DNA of 64,000 nucleotides from Xestospongia muta (lineage: Eukaryota; Porifera; Demospongiae; Haplosclerida; Petrosiidae). Positions 23,054-36,280 of this stretch are shown piece by piece; the stretch's first letter is position 1; each line of letters begins with the position of its first letter. A program made the translations under genes and the position numbers. The DNA lies in assembly GCA_963693285.1 (NCBI GenBank), contig OY848918.1, positions 19,293,484 through 19,357,483 on the forward strand. The letters are read 5' to 3'. The notes below the pieces were generated by a model, which was given only the letters and a program-made list of their open reading frames with translations, searched no databases and was not told where the DNA came from.

Positions 23054-26000
23054 ATGTCTCAGGATAGTCTAGTAAGTCTATAATCTTTCTATTACTATGT
23101 CATTATCCCTATATATCACTGTGATGCTAACTAAACTCACATATCAGTGTTATTGTATAGACAGAATATCTTTCTAAAAGATGGTCTTTTAGTTATAAGG
23201 GCTGATCTGTATACTCACTATACTACACTACATGATACATGTTGTCTTTATAATAGAATGTACAACTGTACTTGGCAGCTAAAGATGGAAACATTAAAGA
23301 AGTCAAATCTACTATTGAACAAGGTGCTGATGTAAACTACTATAATCCAAACAGCTTGGTAAGTTACTATTTCTCAATATTTAAGTATATATCTCAACAG
23401 TAAAGCCTATTTTTCATATACAGTGTGTTTTTATAAATAAGTCTAAGATCCAATAATCATCATATCACTACACACTGTATCATCATTATAGTATGATGTT
23501 GGTTGAGCTATAATACTTGAGATGGTCTAGTCTCATCCCCAGACCTACTCACAAGCTAAAATAGGTCTGATCACACGAGTTGATTTTTGTGACCCCTACT
23601 TTAGCTTGCGAGTAGGTCTAGGGATGAGACTAGGGATGGTCTAAATTTAATATCACAAATCCCTGTGTGATTTTAATCAATAGTGTAAGAGTTTCTTTCA
23701 TTTTCTCTGTCATCTCCTAATAATAAAAAGTGTTAATATTACTGACATGATGTGTACATTTATTGATCTAATAACAATGTTACTGAATTATTCTAACAGA
23801 GCCAGTCTATATCTATCATATAACACAAACTTATGAAGGACAATATTCTTATGAATTTACTTTTAATATAGCATTTACTAAATAGATTTTCTGGAATTAT
23901 TACAAGATTTTATGCCATGCTCATATTTACTCACTTACTGTCCTCATAAGTTTACAATCTACCAGAATGCTAATAAAACTCTGATAAGTATATTTTTTTA
24001 AAGTATCAAACAGAAACCTTGATTCTAATTCTATCAACAAGTTGTATACATACATACCTAACTATGGTCTATTTTTATAGAGAGTCCTTAGTTTTATTGT
24101 ATTCCAGCATTTAAATTTGAGAAACAATTAGTACACACAATTAATTATAACATTAGAGAGATTGTGGTAACATATAGGAAATGGTAAGTTTAGTAAAATG
24201 TTCTTCATTTGCCAAAATGTTTTCCTCCAACATTTTAATTAAAGACATGACAATAGGCAGAACAATTCATTGTTATTTAAATTTGCCAAAGTTTATTTTA
24301 TATCTATATGATCTCATTCCACAATTACCTATTACAGGTGTTACATTTAGCTGTGTATTGCCACATAAATAAATCTATTTGCTGGTTCACACTTTATATA
24401 ATAACAATATTCATAACCTACTAATAATTTGATTAATAATATTATGACAATGAATAAGATTAAGTTTATAATTTTAATAACAAGAGTGACCTTTTATATA
24501 CAGAGGTTAAACCAGTATGTTGTATATTTTATGATTACAAGCAAAACATATAATGCTAACATATCCACAGACTACTAAACTAAATGTTGGTACAGTAAAT
24601 AATGTTAGAAGTCTCTTAGCAATAGAGGTATTATAATTAATAAAAGACATTTTGGATTCTATTTTGTATGGACAAGTAATAGGGAGACATGAGAACAGCT
24701 AAAATTTCATATAGCATTAGACTAGTATGGTGTTCTTGTCCCTTTGCTTAGAGAAGATGAGTCTGGAGACAAAACCATATAAGACTTGTATAGAAGGAAT
24801 GTGTTTATGGATAGAGCATACTTAGAACTAAACATCTGTTAAGAGAGTTAAGAAAATAAAAATGCTGTTGTGATATGCACTGATCAGTGATAATGATCTT
24901 TCAAATAGAAGCACAGATGACATTTCTGTGGTCTGCAACATTTTTCCAGACCACAATAGACTGTACGAGTCTAACATGTGCTAGTCCCCAGACCCTTTGT
25001 CTCTAAGTGAAGGGACAGACTGTTATTAAACAGCTAAATGACTATGAATGTTTTGATATTCTAACTAGAGATCTTATCAGTAGACACAGCTTTGAGTCCT
25101 TAATATAATATGATAATAGTTTCATTCACTTTCAAATTTAGTGACAGGATCTGGAGCATAAATTCATTGGTATTTCAATCATCAACATAAATTGCTGTAC
25201 ACATGTCACACCTATATGTTAATTGGGAATTAACCAAAATCAGTTTATTTTTTAAAAATTAAAAAAAATTATTTTTCTGAAATGTTTTCTTTACATACAG
25301 CATTTTATTTTTAAGATATTTAGTTTGACCTTTCTTATACACAGAGTTTAAACCAGTATATTGTGTGTATTATCTTTACTGGAAAACATAATTATTAACA
25401 TATCCACAGAGTAACTATATAATTGTAAATAATGTTTATAATATGTTTTAATAAGTAATGTAGTGTTTATAAGGGCTCCATAATTTAAAATAATTTCAAG
25501 TTATTAAAGTAGTCCAATAATGACTATTAATACTTTCATGGTATTATAATGTTAATTTAAGTTGTACTAATGTAATTATAGGTTCACTGATTTCTTTGTA
25601 ATATCATATATTAGAAATAACTAATATTTTATTAATATACTAATACTACTGTTACTATTGTGATATTGTATGTACTCTTTAAAATTTTGTATTGTTATTT
25701 AATAAATAATTAATAGGTAGATCTTGTAACTGTCATTTGTTAATAACAAACATTATCATCTACTATTATATAGTATTATACGAGACCACTGATTGCTGCA
25801 TCTGGTTTTGGACACACTGGTATTGTGTCTCTTCTTCTTCAAAAAAATGCAGACCCAAATTGCACTACTAATAATGTAAGTGTTCATATATAGTAACAAT
25901 ACTGTTGTAATGTATATATGTATACACTGTACATGTAGGTATACACATGTGAGTTTATTAATGTAATTGTCATGTTGTACTTTTCTTGTTTTGTTAGCAA

Positions 26001-29000
26001 TATTCTTAAAATTGTGAAGATTAAACCTCAATTTATTGGCATTTCAATGTTATAATATAGGAGATGTTAAAACAGAGAATTTACTATGGTTTTTTTTTTT
26101 GGGGGGGGGCAAAATTTTCATGGACCTCAAATTTTTTTTTAGTTCGTGGTTAAAATTTTGTGTTCAAGCGATCTAGTCCAAACCATATCCCCTTACATAT
26201 GAGGTGTACAAATGGCGTACTTCGAAATTCAAACCATAATACGAAACTACCACCACTACGAAGGGATCTGGGATACTAAATTTGGGGAACAACTTGAGTG
26301 CCAAAGAGAGACGAGTTGGCAGCTGCAATCGAAATTGATGATACAGATTGTGCTTAAGGGCCATGAGGATCGGTAGGTTGTTCTTTTCCTTCTTGAAGTA
26401 TCGAAATAAGGCCATACTGAATCTAAGACTCGCTGATCAACAATGCGATAACGTGCATGCAACCACGTGTACGCATGAATGGGTGTGGCACATTTTATTT
26501 AATTAACTTTCGTGGGTAAATATTTTGTGGTTTGTTTCTCAACCACGAAAACCATCAAAATTTCCCCCCCCCCGAAAAACCCCGCTATATGGTACAGCAT
26601 GTGTAGTTTTGTCAAATAACATAACAAATGTCATATTAAGTACATGTTAGTCTATCAGTATCAGTACAGTGGAATATTATACTCCCTGAATAATGGAAAC
26701 CTCATTTACAATGACAAATTGTGTGGTCGGAATGAATTCCCATTTAATACACATTACTTGTTGACTCAGAAAATATGGAAACCTTTTATATTATCTAATA
26801 AATGCTTTTTACTAGTGATTGTAGCAAAGAGTCATCACTTCTAATGTCCAGTCAATGAATACATTGATAAGGGATTAGTGAAATGACAAACGTATAGCTT
26901 AATAGAGCTTTGTAAACCTATAATGACAGCCCTCACATACAGGCTTAGTAAAATATATTGATATTATTATTGTAAATAATTATGTTAACAGCTTCTTGTC
27001 ATGATTCTAATACTATATATAAACAGAAGCTTAGAATGTTATATAACAGTTACTCTAGTAACACAAACTATCTCTACAATTATACAAGGAAATAATATAA
27101 CAAAGTTTTTATATGTTAAGTTATAGTTTCTAATACATGGCAGTGTTTTTACACTCAGTCTATAAGTATGATGTACCAGTGATTTGTAATGTATGTTGTA
27201 CTGTCTTCATTGTGTCATCAGATAAAGATAACTATGATAGTCACTACGTCATATGTCCAGCCAGTGTCATTGTTTGATGGCTGGTACATGTTGTAAATAG
27301 AGTCTCTTTACTTCCCTAATCAAGAGTATATTTATATGATATAATTTCCTTAATAATTATTGATACTATATATCAACAAATACATACTGTGAATAATAAA
27401 TGAACATACTTAAAACTGATTGACAAAAGAAATTTTGCCAATAACGACCAACTGACAAAGTAGGGCATTATATAGAATGTGATCTCTATAATAAGATATA
27501 TACCTTATATTACGTAACTATCATGAGTGTATCTCTTATTTGTTCATATTTTCTACACTTATCACATTAGTCCCAGCTTATATCCTGATTACCTCAAGAA
27601 TACATTTATGGCTTGTATAGTACATCCTTTTGCTTGATAAGCACTATTTTACTGACATATAGTATACACTTACATGATCTATTTTACATATGAGAGGTGT
27701 CTAAAGCTATAAATGTTGTAAAATTTTGATTTATATACAGTTCTAATTACAAAACATGATCTCAGTGTCTACATGACAATTAATGAACAATTACATGTTT
27801 TTGGAGTGAAATGTAAAAAATGTAGAAATGTAAAAACCATTAGTTAATTACATTCAATTTTAATTAACCATTATCATAACCTCATCACAATTGTTTTTAG
27901 AGTATTAACCTCTCTATACACATCAGTAATAACATAATGAATTATTTTATCTATCCTTTGTATTGTATCATTAGATATAGTTTTATATTATAAAGTGAAT
28001 TGATCATAAATACCAACATATCCTTTATGTAGGACAAGGGAACTCCTCTTCACTATGCTGCTTCCAATGGCGATACTGAGATAGCTCATATACTAATTAA
28101 AGCTGGTGCATCACTGGATTCCATTGACAAAGTGAGTATTTCCATTAATTAAATATGTTGTCATTACTATAACCCTAGCATTAAACTATAATTATAGTCA
28201 GTGTCATCACTATGTTTATTACATGATATAAGTTAAATGGTTTGACATTCTAAGTGATAGTGAATATACTAAGATACTGTTTAGTAATTGTAGAATATGC
28301 TCTGATATTTACATTGACAGAAAAATTTTACTCGTATAATAGATTCTTTTGTTTGTTAGTGACTTATAACAACATGACATATGAGTGAATGTTTACAAAC
28401 TACTGCTTGTATTATTCCTAACATTTATATAACTGTTATGGTATCTCTGTTGTAATAATAACTGATTTCTACTGCCAGTGGTCAACATAATCAACTGTAG
28501 ATATCACTTACAAAGTAGTTCATTCAGTATTGTCACAACCAGATATTTAGTGTGCTAATTTAATTTATTTTATGGTACACTCCTTTGTAGCATTATACTT
28601 TTATACATTACTGTAAATAGTTTACATTGAATGTTTTAACTACAATAAATGATGCACTTCCTTGAAGTCTAGTATTGTACAGTATATGTGTGAAAACTGT
28701 ATACATTGTAATCTTTAAGATGTTTTTGAATCCCCTTTCTACTACTCAAGCTCTATCATAAGATATGTTTATTATAGAAAATTTTAATAACAAATAACAG
28801 ATATTATCAATGTTGAATTCATATACAGTGGTTATTACAATCATAACACATAATATATATCATCATATGTTAGACAATTGTAATAATATGACTGGAACAA
28901 CATTAATGTTAGCATTATATCAATTTAGTATATTCCCTACATTATGTTTTATTACATAATTATAGTAATGATTATCTTATAATGCTATAATACAAAAGTC

Positions 29001-32000
29001 TTTCATGTTCCACTTACTATAATTTCTTTTATCACATAGGTTGGAGATAGCCCCTTACATGATGCCTGCCATAGAGGGAAAGTAGAATGTGTTGAAATAT
29101 TACTGTTATGTGGAGCAGATGGCACCATAAAGAAAAATAATGGCCAAACACCTGCTGACATGGTAAAACCTAATGATATCAATAAAGAGAAAATTCTACA
29201 ACTAATTGACAAGTCACTACATGGTCAGTGTATAGTTCTATACTAATGTATTCATTGTTATTTTCTGTACATTAGAATGTACTTATAATAAATGTCAAGA
29301 CAATGATAATAATGTAACCTAGTAACATGATATATACTGCTAGTAATAACAGTGTCACTTTATACATGACTATACAATCTGTACAAACTGATAATCAAGG
29401 ATTACAAGCAAACACTCAGTACTATGATCAAACACTTGTCTTGACTTCACTAGTAACATATGTATGTATAAATTATATTGAAAGTAGTTGTATAAAATGT
29501 ACTGTATTAATAATAGATCAAACAAATTATTAACTACTGATATTGTTTGGAAACTTATTGAAAGTTATTAAGACATCATTGTTTTGACTTCTAAAGATAT
29601 GTCAGTTATAATAACAGATTAATATCATAACATGTCTTTGAAGATAATTAACATTCCATACATCAAATCATAAACTACAGAGACTCATACAGTATAATGT
29701 TATGACATCATACATTTATATCAGTTGACAAAGCAATCCTTAATCATGAGTGTACCTGTATTACTGTACCTATACGAAGGCTAACATATAGTGTTATACA
29801 GTATCACAGCAATAGTTATATTATAATTTTCTCTTTTACTTTATAGATTATACTGGTTTACTTTACAAGGCACTCAAAGAAGGCCGAATTCGTTGCAAAT
29901 ACTCAAAGCTATCACTGTCTGGAGCTCCTGGGACAGGAAAATCATCTATCATGAAACTTTTATTAAATCACCCACCACCTACCCCTCATCATAGCACCTC
30001 TGTAGCCACTGCTCCTGAAGTAAGACGAGTAGAGACTGCAAATCTAATAGCAGGAAATGAGTCAACAGACTCGTCTTTTACAAGTCAATTTTGGGAAGAA
30101 ATTAATACTCCATATGTAAAACGTATGATTGCCAAAGCTATTAAAATTGGAGTCCCATCTTCTCCTGTTGATTTTACTACACAATATGAGGATAGCAACA
30201 GTTCATCTGATGATGATGGTTCACAAGAAGAAACACCTCCACCTGTAGCACAAACAGTAAATGAGATTGCTGAGATCATGCCTACTGTAAAAGAATCTCC
30301 TGAGCTATTCAACTCTCATTGGATTTACTGTGTAGATTCAGGTGGACAAGCAGCCTTTTTGGATATTGCCCCCACAATATTGCGCTATAGTCCAGTTAAT
30401 ATTCTTACGCAAAAGCTAAACGAGAAGCTTGAAGACAAGCCAAAATTTTTTTTTAGCTTTAAGGGTCGAGAAATTGGAGCCCCTGTAGAGCGAGAAATTA
30501 CCAATATACAACTGCTTGAGTCTTCTTTTCGTTCACTAGCATCCATAGATCAGCCTGATTTGCGCAAAATTCACGTTAAGTTTTCACATCCCGAGCCTTC
30601 CCTTCTTGTTCTTGGTACGTTTTTTGATAAAGTAATGGAATGCGTGGGCGAGTCTTTGGAAGAAAAAAATGCTCGTTTGTGGTCTACCCTAAGTCAATTC
30701 AAAGGAGTGCGTAGGAATTACTGTGAAGCCAAAAAGGAAGTAATATTTCCTGTCAATACAACAGCCAGAGATGAGCCTCAAAAGAAAATTGCAGAGAGAA
30801 TTCGTACAATTGTGTCCCGATCTTACATTGAGACAGAAATTCCAGCACGATGGTTCTTGTTTAAGCTTGAATTAGAGGATCTTCAGAAAATTACCAAATC
30901 AATGGTTGTCAATAAAAGGGAATGCTTTAGAATAGGGTTGACTCTTGAGATGGACCGGAAAGACATTGAAGCTTCGTTACTGTACTATCATGATTTAACC
31001 ATTTTCTTATATTTTCCAGCTGTATTGCCTAATGTGGTTTTCCTCCATCCTCAACCCCTTTTTAATAAGCTCTCAGAAGTAGTCAGCATTTCTTTTGCTG
31101 ATGGTGTTATCCAATTAGAGGAAATGAATATCGTCCTTCCAATTAATGCTCATATTCAACTCAAGCATGAAGGTATTTTTACACGTGAGCTACTAGATCA
31201 TCTTCCTGATGGTTTTTCACCTGATTTTACTGCAGATGATTTCTTAAAATTAATGGAGGATATATTTGTGATAGCTCCATTGCCTGAAAAAGGAAAGTTT
31301 TTCATACCAAGCGTTTTGCCGACAACTTCTTCTTTAGATATTATTAGAGCTCCGTTTATTAAAAGTATTGATTGTTTTGTTTTGACATGGGATGAAATGC
31401 CAATTCCTCAAGGTCTTTTTCCTGCTTTGATTGTAGGTCTACTTAAACGATCTGTCTCGCCAAAATTTAAGCTATATCGACCATCAGAATGTGAGATGCA
31501 GTATCGTAATGCAATTCGTTTAACATGTCCTGGCTATGGAGGAGCAGTTTTACTTATTGATGCTATCTACTGGATGGAGGTCTATTATTCTGGCCCTCCT
31601 GTAAAGTGCTCCACTATCAAAGATGTCATCTTTGAAGCAATCGAAAATGTAGTCAAGAAATTCCAGTATAAGCCAATTCTCTCAATGCCTCAGGAACGTT
31701 TTCTTTGCTCTATTTGTTCACCTTCGGCAAACCATCTGTGTCGTCCAGATGAAGACAAGAAGATACTTACTTGCTGTAAAGATGGCATGTCAACAAAAGA
31801 TATTAATCGAGCACGACAGCTTCCCTGGATTGATGAAAATGCTGCTCCTGCTACTACTGCAGTTAAGAGTGAACTTGGTAAGATCATTTAATTGACAGCA
31901 TCTAGACATATTTTACTCCTTCTCTTTTATTGTGCTTTACTGTGAATGGATTAATCTAATAAGACACATACATGATCTGAACTTGGGTTACTACTGTGTA

Positions 32001-32547
32001 TGTAAACATAGATGCCATATTAGTACTATAGTTGATGGAGGAGATGTACCAGTGAATTTTCCATTGTTATAAACAAAACTTTCATGTTTCATTAGTATTG
32101 ATAAGGATACAACCACATCATGTTAATGTTAATGTTTAGTATGTCAGCACTGATTTTCAGTTATAAGCCATACACTTTATATTTTATTTTTCTCTTATTA
32201 TAGATATATCAGGAGTCCTTAAGAAGGAACCCAGCATTAATGATGTTCTTGGTCTACTATCTGATATAAAGTATGAATGGAAAAAGATTGGTCAAGCCCT
32301 TGAAGTTGAACGTAGTGTCTTACAAGGTTGTAGTAATAGCCCAGAAGATAATGGCAATAAGCTTATGACAGTAATCTACAGTTGGGTAGACACGATGCCC
32401 ACTGATGTGACTTGGGAGATTGTTATTGCTGCAGTAGAAAGCCCTATAGTAGCACACAATTCTACTGCAATGAAAATGAGAGAGTTTCTAGCTAAACCAG
32501 ATGTACATGCCAAATATCTTCGTAAAAAGGACTTTGTCCGACATTGA
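23054..32547 (+). CDS. Ankyrin - Roc GTPase - COR - death-domain protein (DAPK1-like without kinase)
   Basis: Exons 23054-23071, 23257-23358, 25774-25875, 28033-28131, 29040-29223, 29847-31877 and 32204-32547 join in frame to 959 residues. The first three introns are in units of about 33 codons, one ankyrin repeat per exon (ends GADVN, NADPN, GASLD, GADGT). Exon 6 begins the GTPase: P-loop GAPGTGKSS (about 194-202), G3 motif DSGGQ (about 332-336) after an acidic insert, and a G4-like LGTFFDK. The COR region follows (ARWFLFKLELE, FLHPQPLF, GLFPALIVGLLKR, YWMEVYYSG). Exon 7 is a death domain (YEWKKIGQALEVE, SWVDTMPTDVTWEIV) up to TGA 32545-32547. Known: this order matches DAPK1 minus the kinase; Roc-COR proteins are GTP-driven dimer switches and death domains recruit signalling partners. 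Inferred: a cytoplasmic sensor or scaffold. No frame damage; the only full-length family member here. Confidence 0.85.
23527..23633. repeat. Hairpin-forming inverted repeat in intron (copy 2)
   Basis: Arms 23527-23564 and 23596-23633, the counterpart of 603-709 in the paralog, with a few substitutions mainly in the loop. Confidence 0.8.
26089..26583. mobile_element. MITE with homopolymer-rich terminal inverted repeats, in an intron
   Basis: The left end (26089-26124: T run, nine G, then caaaattttcatgg) and right end (26551-26583: ccatcaaaatttcccc, C run, then gaaaaacccc) are inverted copies. Subterminal arms also pair: ttcgtggttaaaattttg on the left, and cgtgggtaaatattttgtgg with aaccacgaaa on the right. 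The interior is richer in CG than the host intron and contains a minus-strand coding-like piece reading RYFKKEKNNLP and, in another frame, DPHGPLST. It looks like a non-autonomous transposon that kept or captured the start of a protein gene. Confidence 0.7.
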
Positions 32548-33507
32548 ACGTTTTGCTTCTTTAAATTTTTTTCTATAGTTTATTGATGTCTATATTTGGA
32601 CTAGTTTAAAATTGATGATATTGTTTTTTTTCTGATTTTGCTTTAATTTGACTATGTTACATTTATTGCTTTGAGTGCTTTTTTCCAATAAATCTTGTAA
32701 GTAATTTCTTAACACTGCCCTTTTCTATGATATTATGTTAATTTTTGTAAACCATTTTGCTTTGCTATGTTTTCTTTAAAAAAGGCTTATTTAAACCATG
32801 TTTTCCTGTCACTATTAGATAGAAATACACATAGAGAGTTACACTGTAATAATTAATATGTTTCTGCACCATGAAACTTCTGGAAACGTTTTGAAAATGT
32901 CAAGTATCCTGTTATGTTTCTGGTGTTTCCAAACTAAGGAATCATAAAGATTTCTTTTGATAAGAAACACATATGAAGAGCAAGTTTCCCACCATATAGA
33001 AACACATAAAAACACCAAATTTTTATTTGTGCTTACTAAAGAAACTTTAATGTTTCCATTGAAGTTAATAATTATTTACAAATACAACAAATCCAAAAAC
33101 ATCAAGTAATCACTACAAAATTAAATACATTTCCATTATGATATTCTCAAAAAAAAGGAAATGTTATGTAAATCACAAAGATAATGTCATTGTCACATAA
33201 AGAACTTAAACAATGAATAACATAATCAGAATACTCTCAACAAACCAACACTTCATGGACATGATATACCACATAACATAACTTTTAAATGACCCAAAAA
33301 AATTAATTATTGAATAACCACTGTCATTGCAATCAATGCTGAAAAGCACATTCGAAATAACCAGCTGGTTTCAGTCTATCAGAAGAAAGACTTTCCTTCA
33401 TTTTAAGTCATAACGATTGCTTCTTACTGAATAATTTTTTGCAGTTATTTTGTTAGATTTTTTCCTCTCCAGGAAAGAGTACGGATAATAAACTGGTAAT
33501 CTTCATT
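32548..33507. other. Spacer with diverged GTTTC/GAAAC-rich segment
   Basis: No gene is seen. Between about 32860 and 33060 short motifs gtttc and gaaac recur in both orientations (ctggaaacg, gtttctggtgtttcc, agaaacacat), like the subterminal repeats of a decayed DNA transposon. I could not define its ends. Confidence 0.3.
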
Positions 33508-35369
33508 TTAATCACTCTCTTCTGAGCTCATCATATCACCAGTGAAACAGACTCTCCAATTTGCTTTAGTAGCATCAGATAGACCAGCTATTTGATCATA
33601 TTCAGTAAGTCTTCGTTGTAGCTTCTATTAAAAACAGTGTTTGAAACAAAAGGAAAAATCCATAGGTATTTACACTATCATTATTAATATCATTTCCTAT
33701 ATTGGAAATTGCAATAGTATTAATTAATATGAACTATTTACTGTAGTTATCCTGTTTCTTCTTCTCTGTTTTCCACACTTATTAGAATACTTTCCTGAAT
33801 TTCTGAGCTTTGCCTTAGTGTGACAACTTGAAAAATAAGTTTTAGTAGCATCTATAAAAGGATCATAATGGTGATTAATATGGTACAACCATATTTAATG
33901 AAATACTTAATAATGCACACATTATATTATACATAGCATTCATAATTTCATCAGATATGACAATATGTTTTTCAGGTTGATAATATTACTAACCATTAAT
34001 AACTGAAGTGGCTACAGCAGGAAAACGAGATTTCACTTCTCCTACTAATTTCTTTAATATCATTTGATTTTCTTTATCACTCATTTTCTTACTACAACAA
34101 GTATACAGAAGATAGTGTTACAAGTAAAGGTAATGTTAGTCATACCTAAAGTTCCATTCAAGGTTCTCATCTATTTCGTATGAAGCTAAATATGTCTTGC
34201 ATACACAATCCTAGATAATAAAAGTTACTATAACATGATATGTGGGTGGGTCATATATACTAACAGTGTTACACATGCAATATTGTCACAATAATATTAC
34301 TATAATTATTTGCCTATCACTGTAAAAATTAATCATAGTTTACAGTAGTGAGCAGACTTTTCGACCATACTATTATTTTATAATAGGACGAAGGGAAGTG
34401 TCTTGAGATTCTTGACACAAATTACAGTGTACTCTTTGTTAAGATATACACAATCAATTGACTGTACACATAATAATGTACTGTAATATATTTATTTTCC
34501 AGTTTAGCCCCATACCAAAAACATTTCACACCCTAAAGCATAAGGCTAGTATACAGTATTCTTTCTGAATAAAACATAATTATGATACCTAAGTCAACTA
34601 AAAAGCCTAAGGAGAAATTGAGATTATCATAGACCACAAATTAGCTATGTGGTTCTATTATAAAAGTTGTTAAATTTCTCATTTTGCCTCAGCACATCAA
34701 AATAACTTACTTCAGCAGGAGGTGAAATCTTTCTTCTTGTAGTAGAACAATGACGTTGTCCAAATCTACTTTCCAATTCCTCAATACGTGTCTGTAACCT
34801 TCTTCTGAATTCTTAATCTCTTGCAAAATTTTGTCCATTGCTACAAAAATATAACATAAAAAGTGTACAATTCTACCATTTAACTGTCTGTTCATTATCA
34901 ATGAAGTTATGGACAACAGGAGATTCCTTAACTTTAGTACTACCTTGAGTTTTTTGATTACATTTCGAAGAAATTCTTGATGCTGACTCAGTTTTAGTAT
35001 GGTAGGGAGTTATTTCAGTTGAAGCTTTACCCAGTGTGGTATTGTCAGTTTGGTTTTGACTACTAGTAACCTTGACACTAGCTTTAACACTGTTATCTTT
35101 TTTTTTAAAGAAGCGCTAGTATTTATCCAAGAAAGTAACTGAGATGGACCAATGGCATCTTCGAAACGAGAGAGTAGGTTCAATCGATTGTTCACTGCTA
35201 TTCTTGGAGGTGTAGGAGGAATTATGACAGGGCTTGAGTCACCATATTCGATACTATGACAGTTAGAAGAGCTCGATGACAGGCTCTCAGGATACTCATC
35301 ATAGTAATTATCATTGAGTTAATCGAAACAGCTAGGACTAGGTTGATGCTGATGGAAAGAATAGGCCAT
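33508..35369 (-). pseudogene. Basic, coiled-coil protein gene with damaged 5' half
   Basis: Minus-strand exons 34944-35369, 34711-34840, 34146-34210, 33994-34091, 33742-33851 and 33508-33624 have good splice sites. The last four join without a break: DCVCKTYLASYEIDENLEW, a lysine-rich helix (ENQMILKKLVGEVKSRFP), YFSSCHTKAKLRNSG, a strongly basic KCGKQRRRNRITTKLQRR (a possible nuclear or nucleic-acid-binding patch), and an acidic C-terminus MMSSEESD. The 5' half is broken. A TAA lies at 35319-35321 eighteen codons after the ATG (35367-35369), the frame shifts in an A run near 35108 (T run on the + strand), and a further shift in the second exon separates MDKILQEIK from RRLQTRIEELESRF. The family is not recognised; the layout recalls metazoan element-associated or nuclear proteins. 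Three lesions favour a pseudogene. Confidence 0.6.
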
Positions 35370-35493
35370 CTTCTAACATCTAGAGCCAGAGAGAACGAGA
35401 TAAAACTGTATAGAGATTCCGTGCCTTTCAGCTACGTTATCACGTGATCACTACAACAGTGGAAGAGAGGTATCTTGATTACTTTGTTCTAAA
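35370..35493. promoter_or_regulatory. Short divergent promoter region
   Basis: 124 bases separate the minus-strand ATG at 35369 from the plus-strand ATG at 35494. The block is less AT-rich than its surroundings and contains atcacgtgat, a palindrome with a CACGTG E-box core. A shared bidirectional promoter is likely, but this is inference. Confidence 0.4.
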
Positions 35494-35873
35494 ATGTCTC
35501 AGAGATTAAGACAGTCTAAGACTACAAATTTCATGCTTTGTGGAGATTGTTTTAAAAGACTCTCATTGAAAACTTACAAGCAACATCGACGATTATACTG
35601 TCACTCAGGAATCTGGTGTAATGTATCACAATTCCAGAAGCACAATGAGGATGATAGCTCTTCTATCAGTTTGTCTGATTCATCTAGTGATGATTCCATT
35701 AAAGAGACTGATTTTTGCCGCGAGAAAGAACAGCCGTATATTACTTTGGTAAACCTTATGAGGTGTTTTGTAACTCAACTTATGAGTTATGTTCAGACAA
35801 CCAGTTTGTACCAATAGAAAACATTCTTGGGATTGCTCTTTATTGCACTTACACTATCAATGACGAGACAATT
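35494..35873 (+). pseudogene. Cysteine/histidine finger-like N-terminal fragment
   Basis: ATG at 35494 opens MSQRLRQSKTTNF, then a C-x2-C...H...C pattern (LCGDCFKRLSLKTYKQHRRL and nearby cysteines) and a serine/aspartate-rich stretch. After FCREKEQPYIT the frame breaks: the next frame continues PYEVFCNSTYELCSDNQF and IENILGIALYCTYTINDETI to a GTGAGT donor at 35874. No downstream partner exon is evident before the death-domain exon at 36281. It could be the first exon of an element protein or of a decayed host gene; I do not recognise it. Confidence 0.4.
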
Positions 35874-36280
35874 GTGAGTCCGTTAATTTCTTGAAGACCA
35901 TACATAATTGAATTTACCTTTTTGCCTTTAAAGTTATAAATTTATGTTTTTGCTTGATAATAAATTTTGAAGTATAATTAATAATACTGGGTCTGTTTAC
36001 ATTAAATGCTTCTAAATATAAGCACATAATTATATATATATATATACGTGTATACGTATATACATATAAATATAGATATAATTATATTTTAATTTGTATG
36101 CATTATAAATCTATTACTTTTATGGAAACCTAATAAGTGTTATTGCACACTGACTTTGACTACACTTGTTTTGTTCATTTGCATTGTCAGAGAGAGAAAA
36201 GAAGTATGATTTCATTACAATCAATCTCATTGTCATGTCTTTATCCTTAAACACTTTGAATTTTGTCTTTTCCTTTACAG

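Noticed and set aside
30085..30312. Minus-strand open frame inside the Roc exon
   Set aside because: Antisense of the acidic Ser/Asp-rich insert; no independent support.
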